5,029 nt of DNA from DASTCC01 sp035711465 (GTDB taxonomy: Bacteria > Acidobacteriota > Vicinamibacteria > Vicinamibacterales > SCN-69-37), in the NCBI GenBank assembly GCA_035711465.1, contig DASTCC010000583.1, positions 1 through 5,029 of the forward strand, written 5' to 3'. The notes beneath the pieces were generated by a model. It searched no databases. It was given only the letters and a program-made list of their open reading frames with translations, and was not told where the DNA came from. The first letter of the stretch is position 1; each line of letters begins with the position of its first letter. The position numbers and the translations under genes are program-made. Positions 1-5,029 of this stretch are shown here, piece by piece.

Positions 1-17
1 CATGTCGACAATCCTTT
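1..17 (-). promoter_or_regulatory. Probable ribosome binding site and start codon of a leftward gene cut by the window edge
   Basis: Read on the minus strand, the stop codon of the epimerase gene (TGA, 19 to 17) runs directly into AAAGGA (17 to 12), followed by eight bases and an ATG at 3 to 1. The motif and spacing are those of a good Shine-Dalgarno plus start, and overlap with the preceding stop would allow coupled translation. Only the initiator codon lies in the window, so the product is unknown and no CDS is called. The pattern is directly visible; that a gene follows is inference. Confidence 0.5.
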
Positions 18-907
18 CACAGGTTCAGGCTCGCCAATGCCGCATCGAGCGTGGTGTGCCGGAACTGGAATCCCAGCTGCTCGGCGTGCCTGGGCAGCAC
101 GCGCTGGCCGGTGAGGAGCGCGTCCGAAAGCTCGCCCAGCGCGAGACGCAGCGCGAACGACGGCACTGGCAGGATTGTCGGGCGACGCAGCGCGCGGCCG
201 AGCGCGCTGGTGAACTCGCGGTTGGTCACCGGCGTCGGCGCGGTGACATTGAACGCGCCGCTGGCGCGCTCGTCACGCATCAACCAGGTCACCATCGCCG
301 TCCAGTCGTCTTCGTGAACCCACGACATGTATTGCTCGCCCGATCCGAGCACGCCGCCGACGCCAATCTTGAACGGCAGCAGCATCTTGCCGAGCACGCC
401 GCCGTCGCTGGACAGCACCAGTCCCGTGCGGATGATGGCGACGCGCGTGCGCGTCGTCGCGGCGGCCTGCGCCTCCTGCTCCCACTCGATGGCGAGCGTC
501 GCAAAGAAATCCACTCCCGGCGGCGTAGCCTCGGTTACTGGCTCGTCGCCGCGCGGACCGTAATAGCCGACCGCCGAAGCGCTGACGAACACGCGAGGCG
601 GCCGTTCACACGCCGCGATGGCGCGCGCCAGCGTGCGGGTGGCCAGCGTGCGGCTCGATCTCAGAACGGCCTTTCGTGAAGGCGACCATCGCCGGTCGGC
701 GATGCCTGCGCCGGCGAGATTCACGACCGCATCAACGCCGGCGAGGTGCTGCGGCAGGTTGCCAGGCGAACCGTCAGGCTGCCAGGTCAGCGTGTTCGAT
801 CCGCCCTGACGTCGGGAAAGGACGACCACGTGGTGGCCATCATCCGACAGCCGCCTTACGAGTTTTTGGCCTAAAAAGCCCGTCCCGCCAGCGATGACAA
901 CGGTCAT
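17..907 (-). CDS. TIGR01777-family NAD(P)-dependent epimerase/dehydratase (YfcH/SDR39U1-like)
   Basis: A complete 296-residue protein, the usual length of this family. It is an atypical extended short-chain dehydrogenase, predicted cytosolic, binding NAD(P)H on a Rossmann fold; the substrate is unknown for the family. Visible marks are the dinucleotide loop GGTGFLG (residues 7-13), NLAGAGIADRRW (63-74), SASAVGYYG (109-117), IRTGLVLSSDGG (159-170), the W-V-H-E-D-D segment (196-201), NVTAPTPVTNREF (220-232) and a C-terminal DUF1731-type tail (about 245-293) with GQRVLP (267-272). I see no canonical SDR YxxxK motif after the SASAVGYYG segment; the stretch around FFATLAIEWE (134-143) lies where it would be expected, as I recall for relatives. 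The ATG at 907 is chosen because the Rossmann strand begins at once. It has no well-spaced Shine-Dalgarno: GAGAG abuts the ATG. A TAGAAT hexamer lies 8 bases upstream, so a leaderless or very short leader is possible. It diverges from the efflux operon and has no evident functional link to it. Confidence 0.93.
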   Translation of the reverse strand: MTVVIAGGTGFLGQKLVRRLSDDGHHVVVLSRRQGGSNTLTWQPDGSPGNLPQHLAGVDAVVNLAGAGIADRRWSPSRKAVLRSSRTLATRTLARAIAACERPPRVFVSASAVGYYGPRGDEPVTEATPPGVDFFATLAIEWEQEAQAAATTRTRVAIIRTGLVLSSDGGVLGKMLLPFKIGVGGVLGSGEQYMSWVHEDDWTAMVTWLMRDERASGAFNVTAPTPVTNREFTSALGRALRRPTILPVPSFALRLALGELSDALLTGQRVLPRHAEQLGFQFRHTTLDAALASLNL

Positions 908-944
908 CTCTCTCGATTCTAGGGCAGCTTCAGGCCACCCAGGC

Positions 945-973
945 TTGACATACGGCCGGGGTGGTAGTTAACT
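945..973 (+). promoter_or_regulatory. Candidate sigma-70 type promoter for the tetR-efflux operon
   Basis: TTGACA at 945-950 is an exact -35 consensus. With a 17-base spacer the -10 would be TTAACT at 968-973, matching the consensus only at T1, A4 and T6. Transcription would then begin near 979-981, leaving a leader of roughly 8 to 10 bases before the ATG at 989. The -10 would lie inside the palindrome, so a bound repressor would block RNA polymerase. The -35 is seen; the promoter itself is inferred and its -10 is weak. Confidence 0.45.
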
Positions 974-987
974 AACTGGTTAGTTAA
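968..987. promoter_or_regulatory. Perfect inverted repeat, probable operator of the adjacent TetR-family repressor
   Basis: TTAACTAAC (968-976) and GTTAGTTAA (979-987) are exact reverse complements separated by TG, making a 20-base near-perfect dyad. Size and symmetry suit a TetR-family dimer. It lies directly upstream of the tetR-type gene, overlaps the predicted -10 element and ends one base before the start codon, the classic place for autorepression. TetR proteins often bind such dyads next to their own gene. The symmetry is read directly; binding by this protein is inference. Confidence 0.8.
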
Positions 988-988
988 G

Positions 989-1624
989 ATGGCTTCGCCT
1001 CGAAAATTCACTGCTGCCGCCGTCCCCACTCGCGAAGCGGTCTTTGATGCTGCGGCCACGTTGTTCTCGGCGAAGGGCTTCGACGGCACCAGCATGGACG
1101 ACATCGCCCGGCGCGCCGGAGTGAACAAGGCGATGATCTACTACCACTTCGCCGACAAACTCACCCTGTACCGCTCCGTCGTCGGCGAGATGCTGCAGCA
1201 CATGACCGGCACCGTCACCGCGATTGCGGCGGCGGAAGGGCCGGCGCCCGGCAAGCTCGATCGCTTCATCGACGCCTTCGTGCGCATGACGGAAACGCGC
1301 CCGTGGTTTCCGACGTTGATGCTGCGCGAAATCTCCGAAGGCGCGCCGCATCTCGATCTCGAGACGCTGCAGCGGCTGCGCACGGTGGTCTTGACCTTCG
1401 CGCGCATCCTCGATGAGGGCCACACCGCCGGCGTGTTTCGAAAGGTGCATCCGATCCTCGCCTACCTGTCGGTAGTGGGCCCGCTCATCTTCAACGCCGC
1501 GCGCGAGCGCGTGGCGGCGCAGCCGGGACGGCAGGACCAGGATCTGCCGATGCTCGTCTCCATTCCCCACGACGATTTGATCGCGCACGTCCAGGAAACG
1601 GCGCGGCGCATGCTCGCGCCGTGA
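989..1624 (+). CDS. TetR/AcrR-family transcriptional repressor, likely regulator of the efflux operon
   Basis: A complete 211-residue one-component regulator, normal for TetR proteins. The N-terminal DNA-binding domain covers about residues 14-61: the first helix carries AVFDAAATLFSAKGFDGTSM, then the helix-turn-helix DDIARRAGVNKAMIYYHF (37-54) with the hallmark YYHF and the following DK. Residues about 65-205 form the all-helical ligand and dimerisation domain, with MLREISEG (111-118) and HPILAYLSVVGPLIF (154-168); the ligand cannot be told. The ATG at 989 is taken because the next methionine, at residue 36, would destroy the DNA-binding domain. No Shine-Dalgarno precedes it, since that space is taken by the palindrome. 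The gene leads an operon with the adaptor gene 13 bp behind, so repression would be autogenous. The layout parallels E. coli cecR (ybiH) ahead of ybhGFSR, but I cannot assign it to the CecR subfamily from its C-terminal domain. Confidence 0.95.
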   Translation: MASPRKFTAAAVPTREAVFDAAATLFSAKGFDGTSMDDIARRAGVNKAMIYYHFADKLTLYRSVVGEMLQHMTGTVTAIAAAEGPAPGKLDRFIDAFVRMTETRPWFPTLMLREISEGAPHLDLETLQRLRTVVLTFARILDEGHTAGVFRKVHPILAYLSVVGPLIFNAARERVAAQPGRQDQDLPMLVSIPHDDLIAHVQETARRMLAP

Positions 1625-1637
1625 CTGAGAAGACACC

Positions 1638-2639
1638 ATGCAGAAGCTGACCACACTCGCCGTCCTCGTCCTCGTCGCCGCCTGCGCTGACGAAGCGCCG
1701 TCGGACCGCATCCGCGCCACCGGTCACGTCGAAGCCACCGAGACCCGCATCGCGCCGGAAGTCGGCGGGCGCATCCTGACCTTCCCCGTCACCGAGGGTG
1801 ATCGGGTCGAGCCCGGCCAGGTGGTGATGACGCTCGACACCCGCGACGCCACCCTCGCCATCGACCGCGCCCGGGCCGACCGTGCCGGCGCTGACGCACA
1901 ACTCCGGCTGGTGATGGCCGGCGCGCGGGCGGAGGACATTCGCCAGGGGCAGGCGCAGGTCGAAACCGCGCGGGCCGAGCTGTCGGCGGCGAAAGCCGAG
2001 CTCGAGTCGGCGCAGCAGGATCTCGAGCGCTTCGAAACCCTGCTCCGCAACAACTCCGGCTCGCGCAAGCAACGTGACGATGCGGCGACGCGACGAGACG
2101 TGGCGCGCGATCGGCTCGCCTCGCTCGACAGCCGCGTGCGCACGGCCGAGGAGGCGCTCGCCAAACTCCGCGCCGGCGCGCGGCCCGAGGAGATCGACGC
2201 CGCCCGCGCGCGAGTTGCGGCTGCCGACGCGCAGATCGCCACGCTCGAAAAGTCGGTTGGCGACGCGACGGTACGGGCGCCCGTCGGCGGGATTGTCACC
2301 GAGAAGCTCGTCGAGGCCGGCGAGGTCATCGCGCCGCGGGCCCCGGCGTTGCTGGTGGTCGACCTCGATCGCGCATGGGCCGACGTGTTCGTTCCAGAGC
2401 CCACCGTGCCGCAAATCAGGATTGGCCAGCAGGCTACGGTCCACACTGACGCCGGCGGCGCCGGGCTGACAGGCACCGTCACCTATATCTCGCCGAGAGC
2501 CGAGTTCACGCCCCGCAACGTTCAGACCGCCGAGGAGCGCTCGAAGCTGGTGTACCGCGTGCGCATCAACGTGGACAACAGGGACGGCGTGCTCAAGCAG
2601 GGCATGCCGGTCGAGGCGGAGATTCCGCTGCAGCGCTGA
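1638..2639 (+). CDS. HlyD/YbhG-like periplasmic adaptor (membrane fusion protein), predicted lipoprotein
   Basis: A 333-residue adaptor that should link an inner-membrane ABC exporter to the outer-membrane factor encoded two genes on. The N-terminus is a short basic-hydrophobic signal ending in a lipobox V-A-A-C, with Cys16 the predicted lipidated residue. Then come the first half of the biotinyl-lipoyl domain (about 28-68, with APEVGGRI and VTEGDRVEPGQVV), an alpha-helical coiled-coil hairpin (about 70-208), the second lipoyl half (209-245, TVRAPVGGIVTEKLVEAGEV) and a beta-barrel/proximal domain (about 246-331). The end, with SPRAEFTPRNVQT, LVYRVRI and QGMPVEAEI, closely resembles what I recall of E. 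coli YbhG. A near repeat, AGARAEDI (94-101) and AGARPEEI (179-186), occurs once on each arm of the hairpin. A modest GAGAAG lies 4 bases or so before the ATG region (1627-1632). The stop overlaps the ATPase start as TGATG, implying coupled translation. Lipid anchoring is inferred from the motif. Confidence 0.93.
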   Translation: MQKLTTLAVLVLVAACADEAPSDRIRATGHVEATETRIAPEVGGRILTFPVTEGDRVEPGQVVMTLDTRDATLAIDRARADRAGADAQLRLVMAGARAEDIRQGQAQVETARAELSAAKAELESAQQDLERFETLLRNNSGSRKQRDDAATRRDVARDRLASLDSRVRTAEEALAKLRAGARPEEIDAARARVAAADAQIATLEKSVGDATVRAPVGGIVTEKLVEAGEVIAPRAPALLVVDLDRAWADVFVPEPTVPQIRIGQQATVHTDAGGAGLTGTVTYISPRAEFTPRNVQTAEERSKLVYRVRINVDNRDGVLKQGMPVEAEIPLQR

Positions 2640-3562
2640 TGGCCGCGATCGAGTTCACCAACGTCGTCAAGCGATACGGCAAGGTCGAAGCGCTGGCCGG
2701 CGTGTCGTTTGCGGTCGAGCCCGGCGAGATGTTCGGTCTGATCGGGCCCGACGGCGCCGGCAAGACGACGGCGATTCGGACCCTTTGCGGGTTGCTGCAC
2801 GCCGACGCCGGCACGGTACGGGTGGACGGCAAGGATCCGGTGAAGCAGCACCGCGATGTCACGGCGGTGGTCGGCTATCTGTCGCAGCGGTTCTCGCTCT
2901 ATGGCGACCTCAGCATCGACGAGAACATCGCCTTCTTCGCGGAGATCCATGGCATGCGCGACTTTCACGCGCGGCGCGATCGTTTGCTGGAGATGACCCA
3001 GCTCACGCCCTTCCGCACGCGCCTCGCGGATCGGCTGTCGGGCGGCATGAAGCAGAAACTGGCGCTGGCGTGCACCCTCGTCCACGAGCCGCGCGTGATC
3101 GTGCTCGACGAGCCCACCACCGGCGTCGATCCGGTGTCGCGGCGCGAGTTCTGGAAGCTGCTGTCGCAGTTCCTGGCGCAGGGCATCACCATCCTGATGT
3201 CGACGCCCTACCTGGACGAAGCGGAGCGCTGCTCGCGCATCGTGCTCCTGCATGAAGGCAAAGTACTGGCGCTCGATCGGCCGGGCCGGCTGCGCGAGAG
3301 CCTCGCCGGCACCCTGTTCGAAGTCGTCGTCGCGGACTCGCGTGGCGCCGTCGATCGGCTCAGCTCGCAGCCCGGGATCGGCAGCGCGCAGGTCTTCGGC
3401 GATCGGCTCCATGTGTGGATCGACGAGGACGATGCGCCGGCCGCGCAGCAGCTGCTCGAACAGGGAACGCGCACCGCCGGCGTCGCCGCGTCGAGCGTCC
3501 GCCGCGTCGTCCCGTCACTCGAAGACGTGTTCATCGCCAAGCTACGGACATCACCGTCATGA
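2639..3562 (+). CDS. ABC-2 type exporter ATPase, equivalent of the N-terminal half of YbhF; H-loop His replaced by Pro
   Basis: A 307-residue ATP-binding subunit working at the cytoplasmic face of an ABC exporter. Motifs in order: A-loop Tyr13, Walker A GPDGAGKTT (36-44), Q-loop Gln83, signature LSGGMKQ (133-139), Walker B VIVLDEP (153-159), D-loop GVDP (162-165). Where the switch histidine is expected the protein reads S-T-P-Y-L-D-E-A-E, so position 190 is proline (codon CCC, 3206-3208). Asp instead of Asn in Walker A and a non-His switch residue also occur, as I recall, in the N-terminal domain of E. coli YbhF (STSYLDEAE). The last 85 or so residues form a DUF4162-like tail ending in PSLEDVFIAKL, common in ABC-2 ATPases. 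The start lies inside the adaptor's stop codon (TGATG) with no clear Shine-Dalgarno, so translation probably depends on coupling; the end overlaps the next gene by ATGA. ATP binding looks intact; hydrolysis at its own site may be impaired. Confidence 0.95.
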   Translation: MAAIEFTNVVKRYGKVEALAGVSFAVEPGEMFGLIGPDGAGKTTAIRTLCGLLHADAGTVRVDGKDPVKQHRDVTAVVGYLSQRFSLYGDLSIDENIAFFAEIHGMRDFHARRDRLLEMTQLTPFRTRLADRLSGGMKQKLALACTLVHEPRVIVLDEPTTGVDPVSRREFWKLLSQFLAQGITILMSTPYLDEAERCSRIVLLHEGKVLALDRPGRLRESLAGTLFEVVVADSRGAVDRLSSQPGIGSAQVFGDRLHVWIDEDDAPAAQQLLEQGTRTAGVAASSVRRVVPSLEDVFIAKLRTSPS

Positions 3563-4875
3563 GACGCATTGCCCTTGTTCTGATCCTCGCTTCGACCGCG
3601 TCGGCCGCCGCACAGCCGCCGCCGGCGCGGCTCACCCTGGCCAACGCGGTGGCGCGCGCCTTCGAGCAGAGCCATCGACTCGCCGAGCTTCGCGCTCGCG
3701 AACAAGGAGCGCAGGCGTCGGCCGCCGGCGCCAGCGCCGCGCACTATCCGATCCTCTCGGCGACCGGCGGCTACACGCGTACCAACCACGTCGTGGAGTT
3801 CGCGGTGCCGCAGCCGGATGGCCGCCGGCTGGTCGTCTACCCCGACGTCCCCGACAACGTGTTCTCGCGCATCTCGATGCAGTGGCCGATCTACACGGCC
3901 GGCCGCACGAATGCGCTCCAACGCGCGGCGGAGGCGGAAGCATCGGCGGTTGGCGCCGACATCGAGACCGCGCGCGCCGACTTGAGGCTGGAGGTGGTGC
4001 GCGCCTACTGGGCCGCGGCCACCGCGCGCGAGACGGTGCGCGTGCTCGAAGAGTCGGCGGTGCGCGCCGAGGCGCAGCTGACCGATGCGCGTCAACGGTT
4101 CGACGTCGGCCTGATCCCGCCGAACGAAGTCACGAGCCTCGAGGCGCAGCGGTCGCGGGAGCGCGCGCAGTTAATCGAAGCGCAGAACCTTCGCGAATCC
4201 GCGCTGATCGAACTGCGCCGGCTGATTGGCGCTCCCGACGACACCATCATCGAGCTGGCCGATCCGCTCGATGCGGCGTCGGCGGGCACATCGGCTTCGA
4301 CGAGCGCGGCGCTCATCGAACAGGCCCTGCAATCGCGTCCTGAGCGGAAGGCGCTGGACTTCCGGCTTGGCGCGGCTGAGGCACGGCGTGATGCGGCCGC
4401 CACGGCCACCAGGCCCACCGTCGCGCTGGCCGGCGGCTACGACTTCGCCAACCCGAACCCGAAGATTTTTCCGCGCAACGGCATCTGGCAGGATTCCTTC
4501 GACTTCGGCGTCACGGTGAACTGGAACTTCCTCGATTTTGGCCGGACCAAGGCGCAGGTCACCGAAGCGGCGGCGGCCATCGCTGCGACCCGGGCGCGGA
4601 TGGCCGAAGTCGACTCGCTCGTCTCGGCCGACGTCCGACAGCGCCTGCTCGATCTGGATTCGAGCCAGGCGATGGTGCGCGCCGCCTCCGATGCGGTGAA
4701 GAGCGCCGCCGAAGCCCGCCGCGTCGTGGGCGATCGCTACGCCTCCGGCGTGGCCACAGCCACGGACGTCCTGGTGGCACAGGTCGCCCTGCTCGAGAAC
4801 GAGCTGACGCGCATGCGCGCGCTGGCCGGCGTGCGGCTCGCCGAGGCCCGGCTCGAGCGGGCGCTTGGACGCTAA
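3559..4875 (+). CDS. TolC-type outer-membrane efflux factor (OEP family)
   Basis: A 438-residue outer-membrane channel subunit, expected to form a trimer that receives substrate from the adaptor. It begins with a Sec signal peptide, MRRIALVLILASTASAAAQ, with cleavage likely between residues 15 and 19. The mature protein shows the duplicated OEP architecture: the first half has LTLANAVARAFEQSHRLAEL (25-44), a beta-strand region ending in RISMQWPIYTAGR (104-116) and a long helix to FDVGLIPPNEVTSLEAQ (181-197); the second half repeats this with ALIEQALQSRPE (251-262), FGVTVNWNFLDFGRT (316-330) and YASGVATATDVLVAQ (394-408). The ATG at 3559 is preferred over an in-frame ATG at 3415: the longer form adds 48 arginine-rich residues that would bury the signal peptide and lies inside the ATPase gene in another frame. 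The chosen start overlaps the ATPase stop as ATGA. The next ATPase follows after 4 bases. Placing this gene between two ATPase genes is uncommon compared with E. coli ybhFSR, which uses unlinked TolC. Confidence 0.95.
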   Translation: MRRIALVLILASTASAAAQPPPARLTLANAVARAFEQSHRLAELRAREQGAQASAAGASAAHYPILSATGGYTRTNHVVEFAVPQPDGRRLVVYPDVPDNVFSRISMQWPIYTAGRTNALQRAAEAEASAVGADIETARADLRLEVVRAYWAAATARETVRVLEESAVRAEAQLTDARQRFDVGLIPPNEVTSLEAQRSRERAQLIEAQNLRESALIELRRLIGAPDDTIIELADPLDAASAGTSASTSAALIEQALQSRPERKALDFRLGAAEARRDAAATATRPTVALAGGYDFANPNPKIFPRNGIWQDSFDFGVTVNWNFLDFGRTKAQVTEAAAAIAATRARMAEVDSLVSADVRQRLLDLDSSQAMVRAASDAVKSAAEARRVVGDRYASGVATATDVLVAQVALLENELTRMRALAGVRLAEARLERALGR

Positions 4876-4879
4876 CGCG

Positions 4880-5029
4880 ATGGCGCAACCCGCGATCGAG
4901 GTTCGTGGCCTGTCCAGGCGTTTCGGCGACTTCGTCGCCGTGGCCGACGTGTCATTCAGCGTCGAGCAGGGTGAGATCTTCGGCTTCCTTGGAGCGAACG
5001 GGGCCGGCAAGTCCACGACCATCCGCATC
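4880..5029 (+). CDS. ABC-2 type exporter ATPase, equivalent of the C-terminal half of YbhF (5' part only)
   Basis: The first 50 codons of a second ATP-binding subunit, cut off by the window edge. Visible are an aromatic A-loop residue (Phe15), the strand VADVSFSVEQGEIFGFLG and a Walker A GANGAGKST (38-46) followed by TIRI. The usual proline after the first glycine is alanine here, a tolerated variant. It starts four bases after the outer-membrane factor's TAA; a weak GGA (4867-4869) is the only Shine-Dalgarno hint, so coupling is likely. The sequence around Walker A resembles, as I recall, the second nucleotide-binding domain of E. coli YbhF, so it probably pairs with the first ATPase as a heterodimer. 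Permease genes should follow outside the window. Confidence 0.9.
   Translation, partial: MAQPAIEVRGLSRRFGDFVAVADVSFSVEQGEIFGFLGANGAGKSTTIRI

Larger units (their letters stand above)
908..988. promoter_or_regulatory. Divergent intergenic region with promoters for the epimerase gene and the efflux operon
   Basis: These 81 bases are the only real intergenic space in the window and must hold the signals for both directions. Rightward, a perfect TTGACA (945-950) is followed after 17 bases by TTAACT (968-973), a poor -10 match (3 of 6) that coincides with the left arm of the palindrome. Leftward, TAGAAT (921 to 916 on the minus strand, 5 of 6 to the -10 consensus) has no recognisable -35 at the normal distance. 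No Shine-Dalgarno of good spacing precedes either start codon. The region turns AT-rich only over the palindrome, against a GC-rich background. Confidence 0.6.

Noticed and set aside
2..679. 225-codon plus-strand open frame opposite the epimerase
   Set aside because: No motifs, and the minus strand holds every conserved TIGR01777 block over the same bases.
916..921. TAGAAT as a firm leftward promoter for the epimerase
   Set aside because: It matches the -10 consensus well but has no -35 partner at 16 to 18 bases, and one hexamer in a short region can arise by chance. Kept only as a remark.
1491..2444. 317-codon minus-strand open frame across the repressor end and adaptor gene
   Set aside because: The product is an Arg/Gly/Ala-rich string without recognisable motifs, and the plus strand in the same place encodes clear TetR and YbhG-like proteins. 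It is an artefact of high GC.
2522..3412. 296-codon minus-strand open frame opposite the first ATPase
   Set aside because: It is antisense to every conserved ABC motif, has no family features of its own, and its composition looks like a shadow frame.
3415..3558. 48-residue N-terminal extension of the outer-membrane factor
   Set aside because: It is Arg-rich, overlaps the ATPase gene in another frame, and would place the signal peptide internally. The ATGA start at 3559 fits far better.
3208..4095. 295-codon minus-strand open frame opposite the ATPase end and outer-membrane factor
   Set aside because: No recognisable domain; Arg-rich low-quality sequence opposite two well supported genes.
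3252..4343. 363-codon plus-strand open frame overlapping the ATPase and the outer-membrane factor
   Set aside because: The translation is dominated by Arg, Ala, Gly and Ser with no motif, while another frame carries the ATPase tail and then the signal peptide and OEP repeats.
1..5029. tRNA, rRNA, CRISPR array, insertion sequence, riboswitch or intrinsic terminator
   Set aside because: Coding sequence fills nearly the whole window. I saw no spaced direct repeats, no transposase, no terminal inverted repeats and no GC hairpin followed by a T run.

Overview
The window is GC-rich DNA from a Gram-negative bacterium. It encodes an outer-membrane factor with a cleavable signal peptide and a periplasmic adaptor, both of which need a double membrane. 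The strong G/C bias at third codon positions leaves long open frames on the wrong strand almost everywhere. The style would suit Acidobacteriota (for example Vicinamibacteria), Myxococcota or a similar high-GC phylum, but nothing in the sequence fixes the taxon and this is only a guess.

Left part (1-907, minus strand): a complete SDR-type epimerase of the TIGR01777 / YfcH / SDR39U1 family. At the extreme left edge the sequence AAAGGA, 8 bases, ATG on the minus strand suggests that a second leftward gene starts right behind it. Middle (908-988): an 81-base divergent intergenic region with a perfect TTGACA and an AT-rich perfect inverted repeat (9-bp arms, 2-bp spacer) that ends one base before the next start codon.

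Right part (989-5029, plus strand): a tightly packed efflux operon, continuing beyond the window. The order is TetR-type repressor, lipoprotein-type HlyD/YbhG-like adaptor, first ABC ATPase (matching the N-terminal half of E. coli YbhF), TolC-type outer-membrane factor, second ABC ATPase (matching the C-terminal half of YbhF; only 50 residues are in view). Gene junctions are 13 bp apart, TGATG (1-nt overlap), ATGA (4-nt overlap) and 4 bp apart, which points to one transcript with coupled translation. The ABC-2 permeases that normally complete such a pump are not in the window and are expected just downstream.

How it should work, by analogy with the cecR-ybhGFSR locus: the repressor binds the palindrome and blocks its own operon until a ligand releases it. 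The ATPase pair then powers an inner-membrane ABC-2 exporter, the adaptor spans the periplasm, and the outer-membrane factor opens the exit. The substrate cannot be read from the sequence. The system is recognisable rather than wholly new. Its notable points are the split of the YbhF-like tandem ATPase around the outer-membrane gene, the loss of the H-loop histidine in the first ATPase, and an operator that occupies the place where the repressor's ribosome binding site should be.
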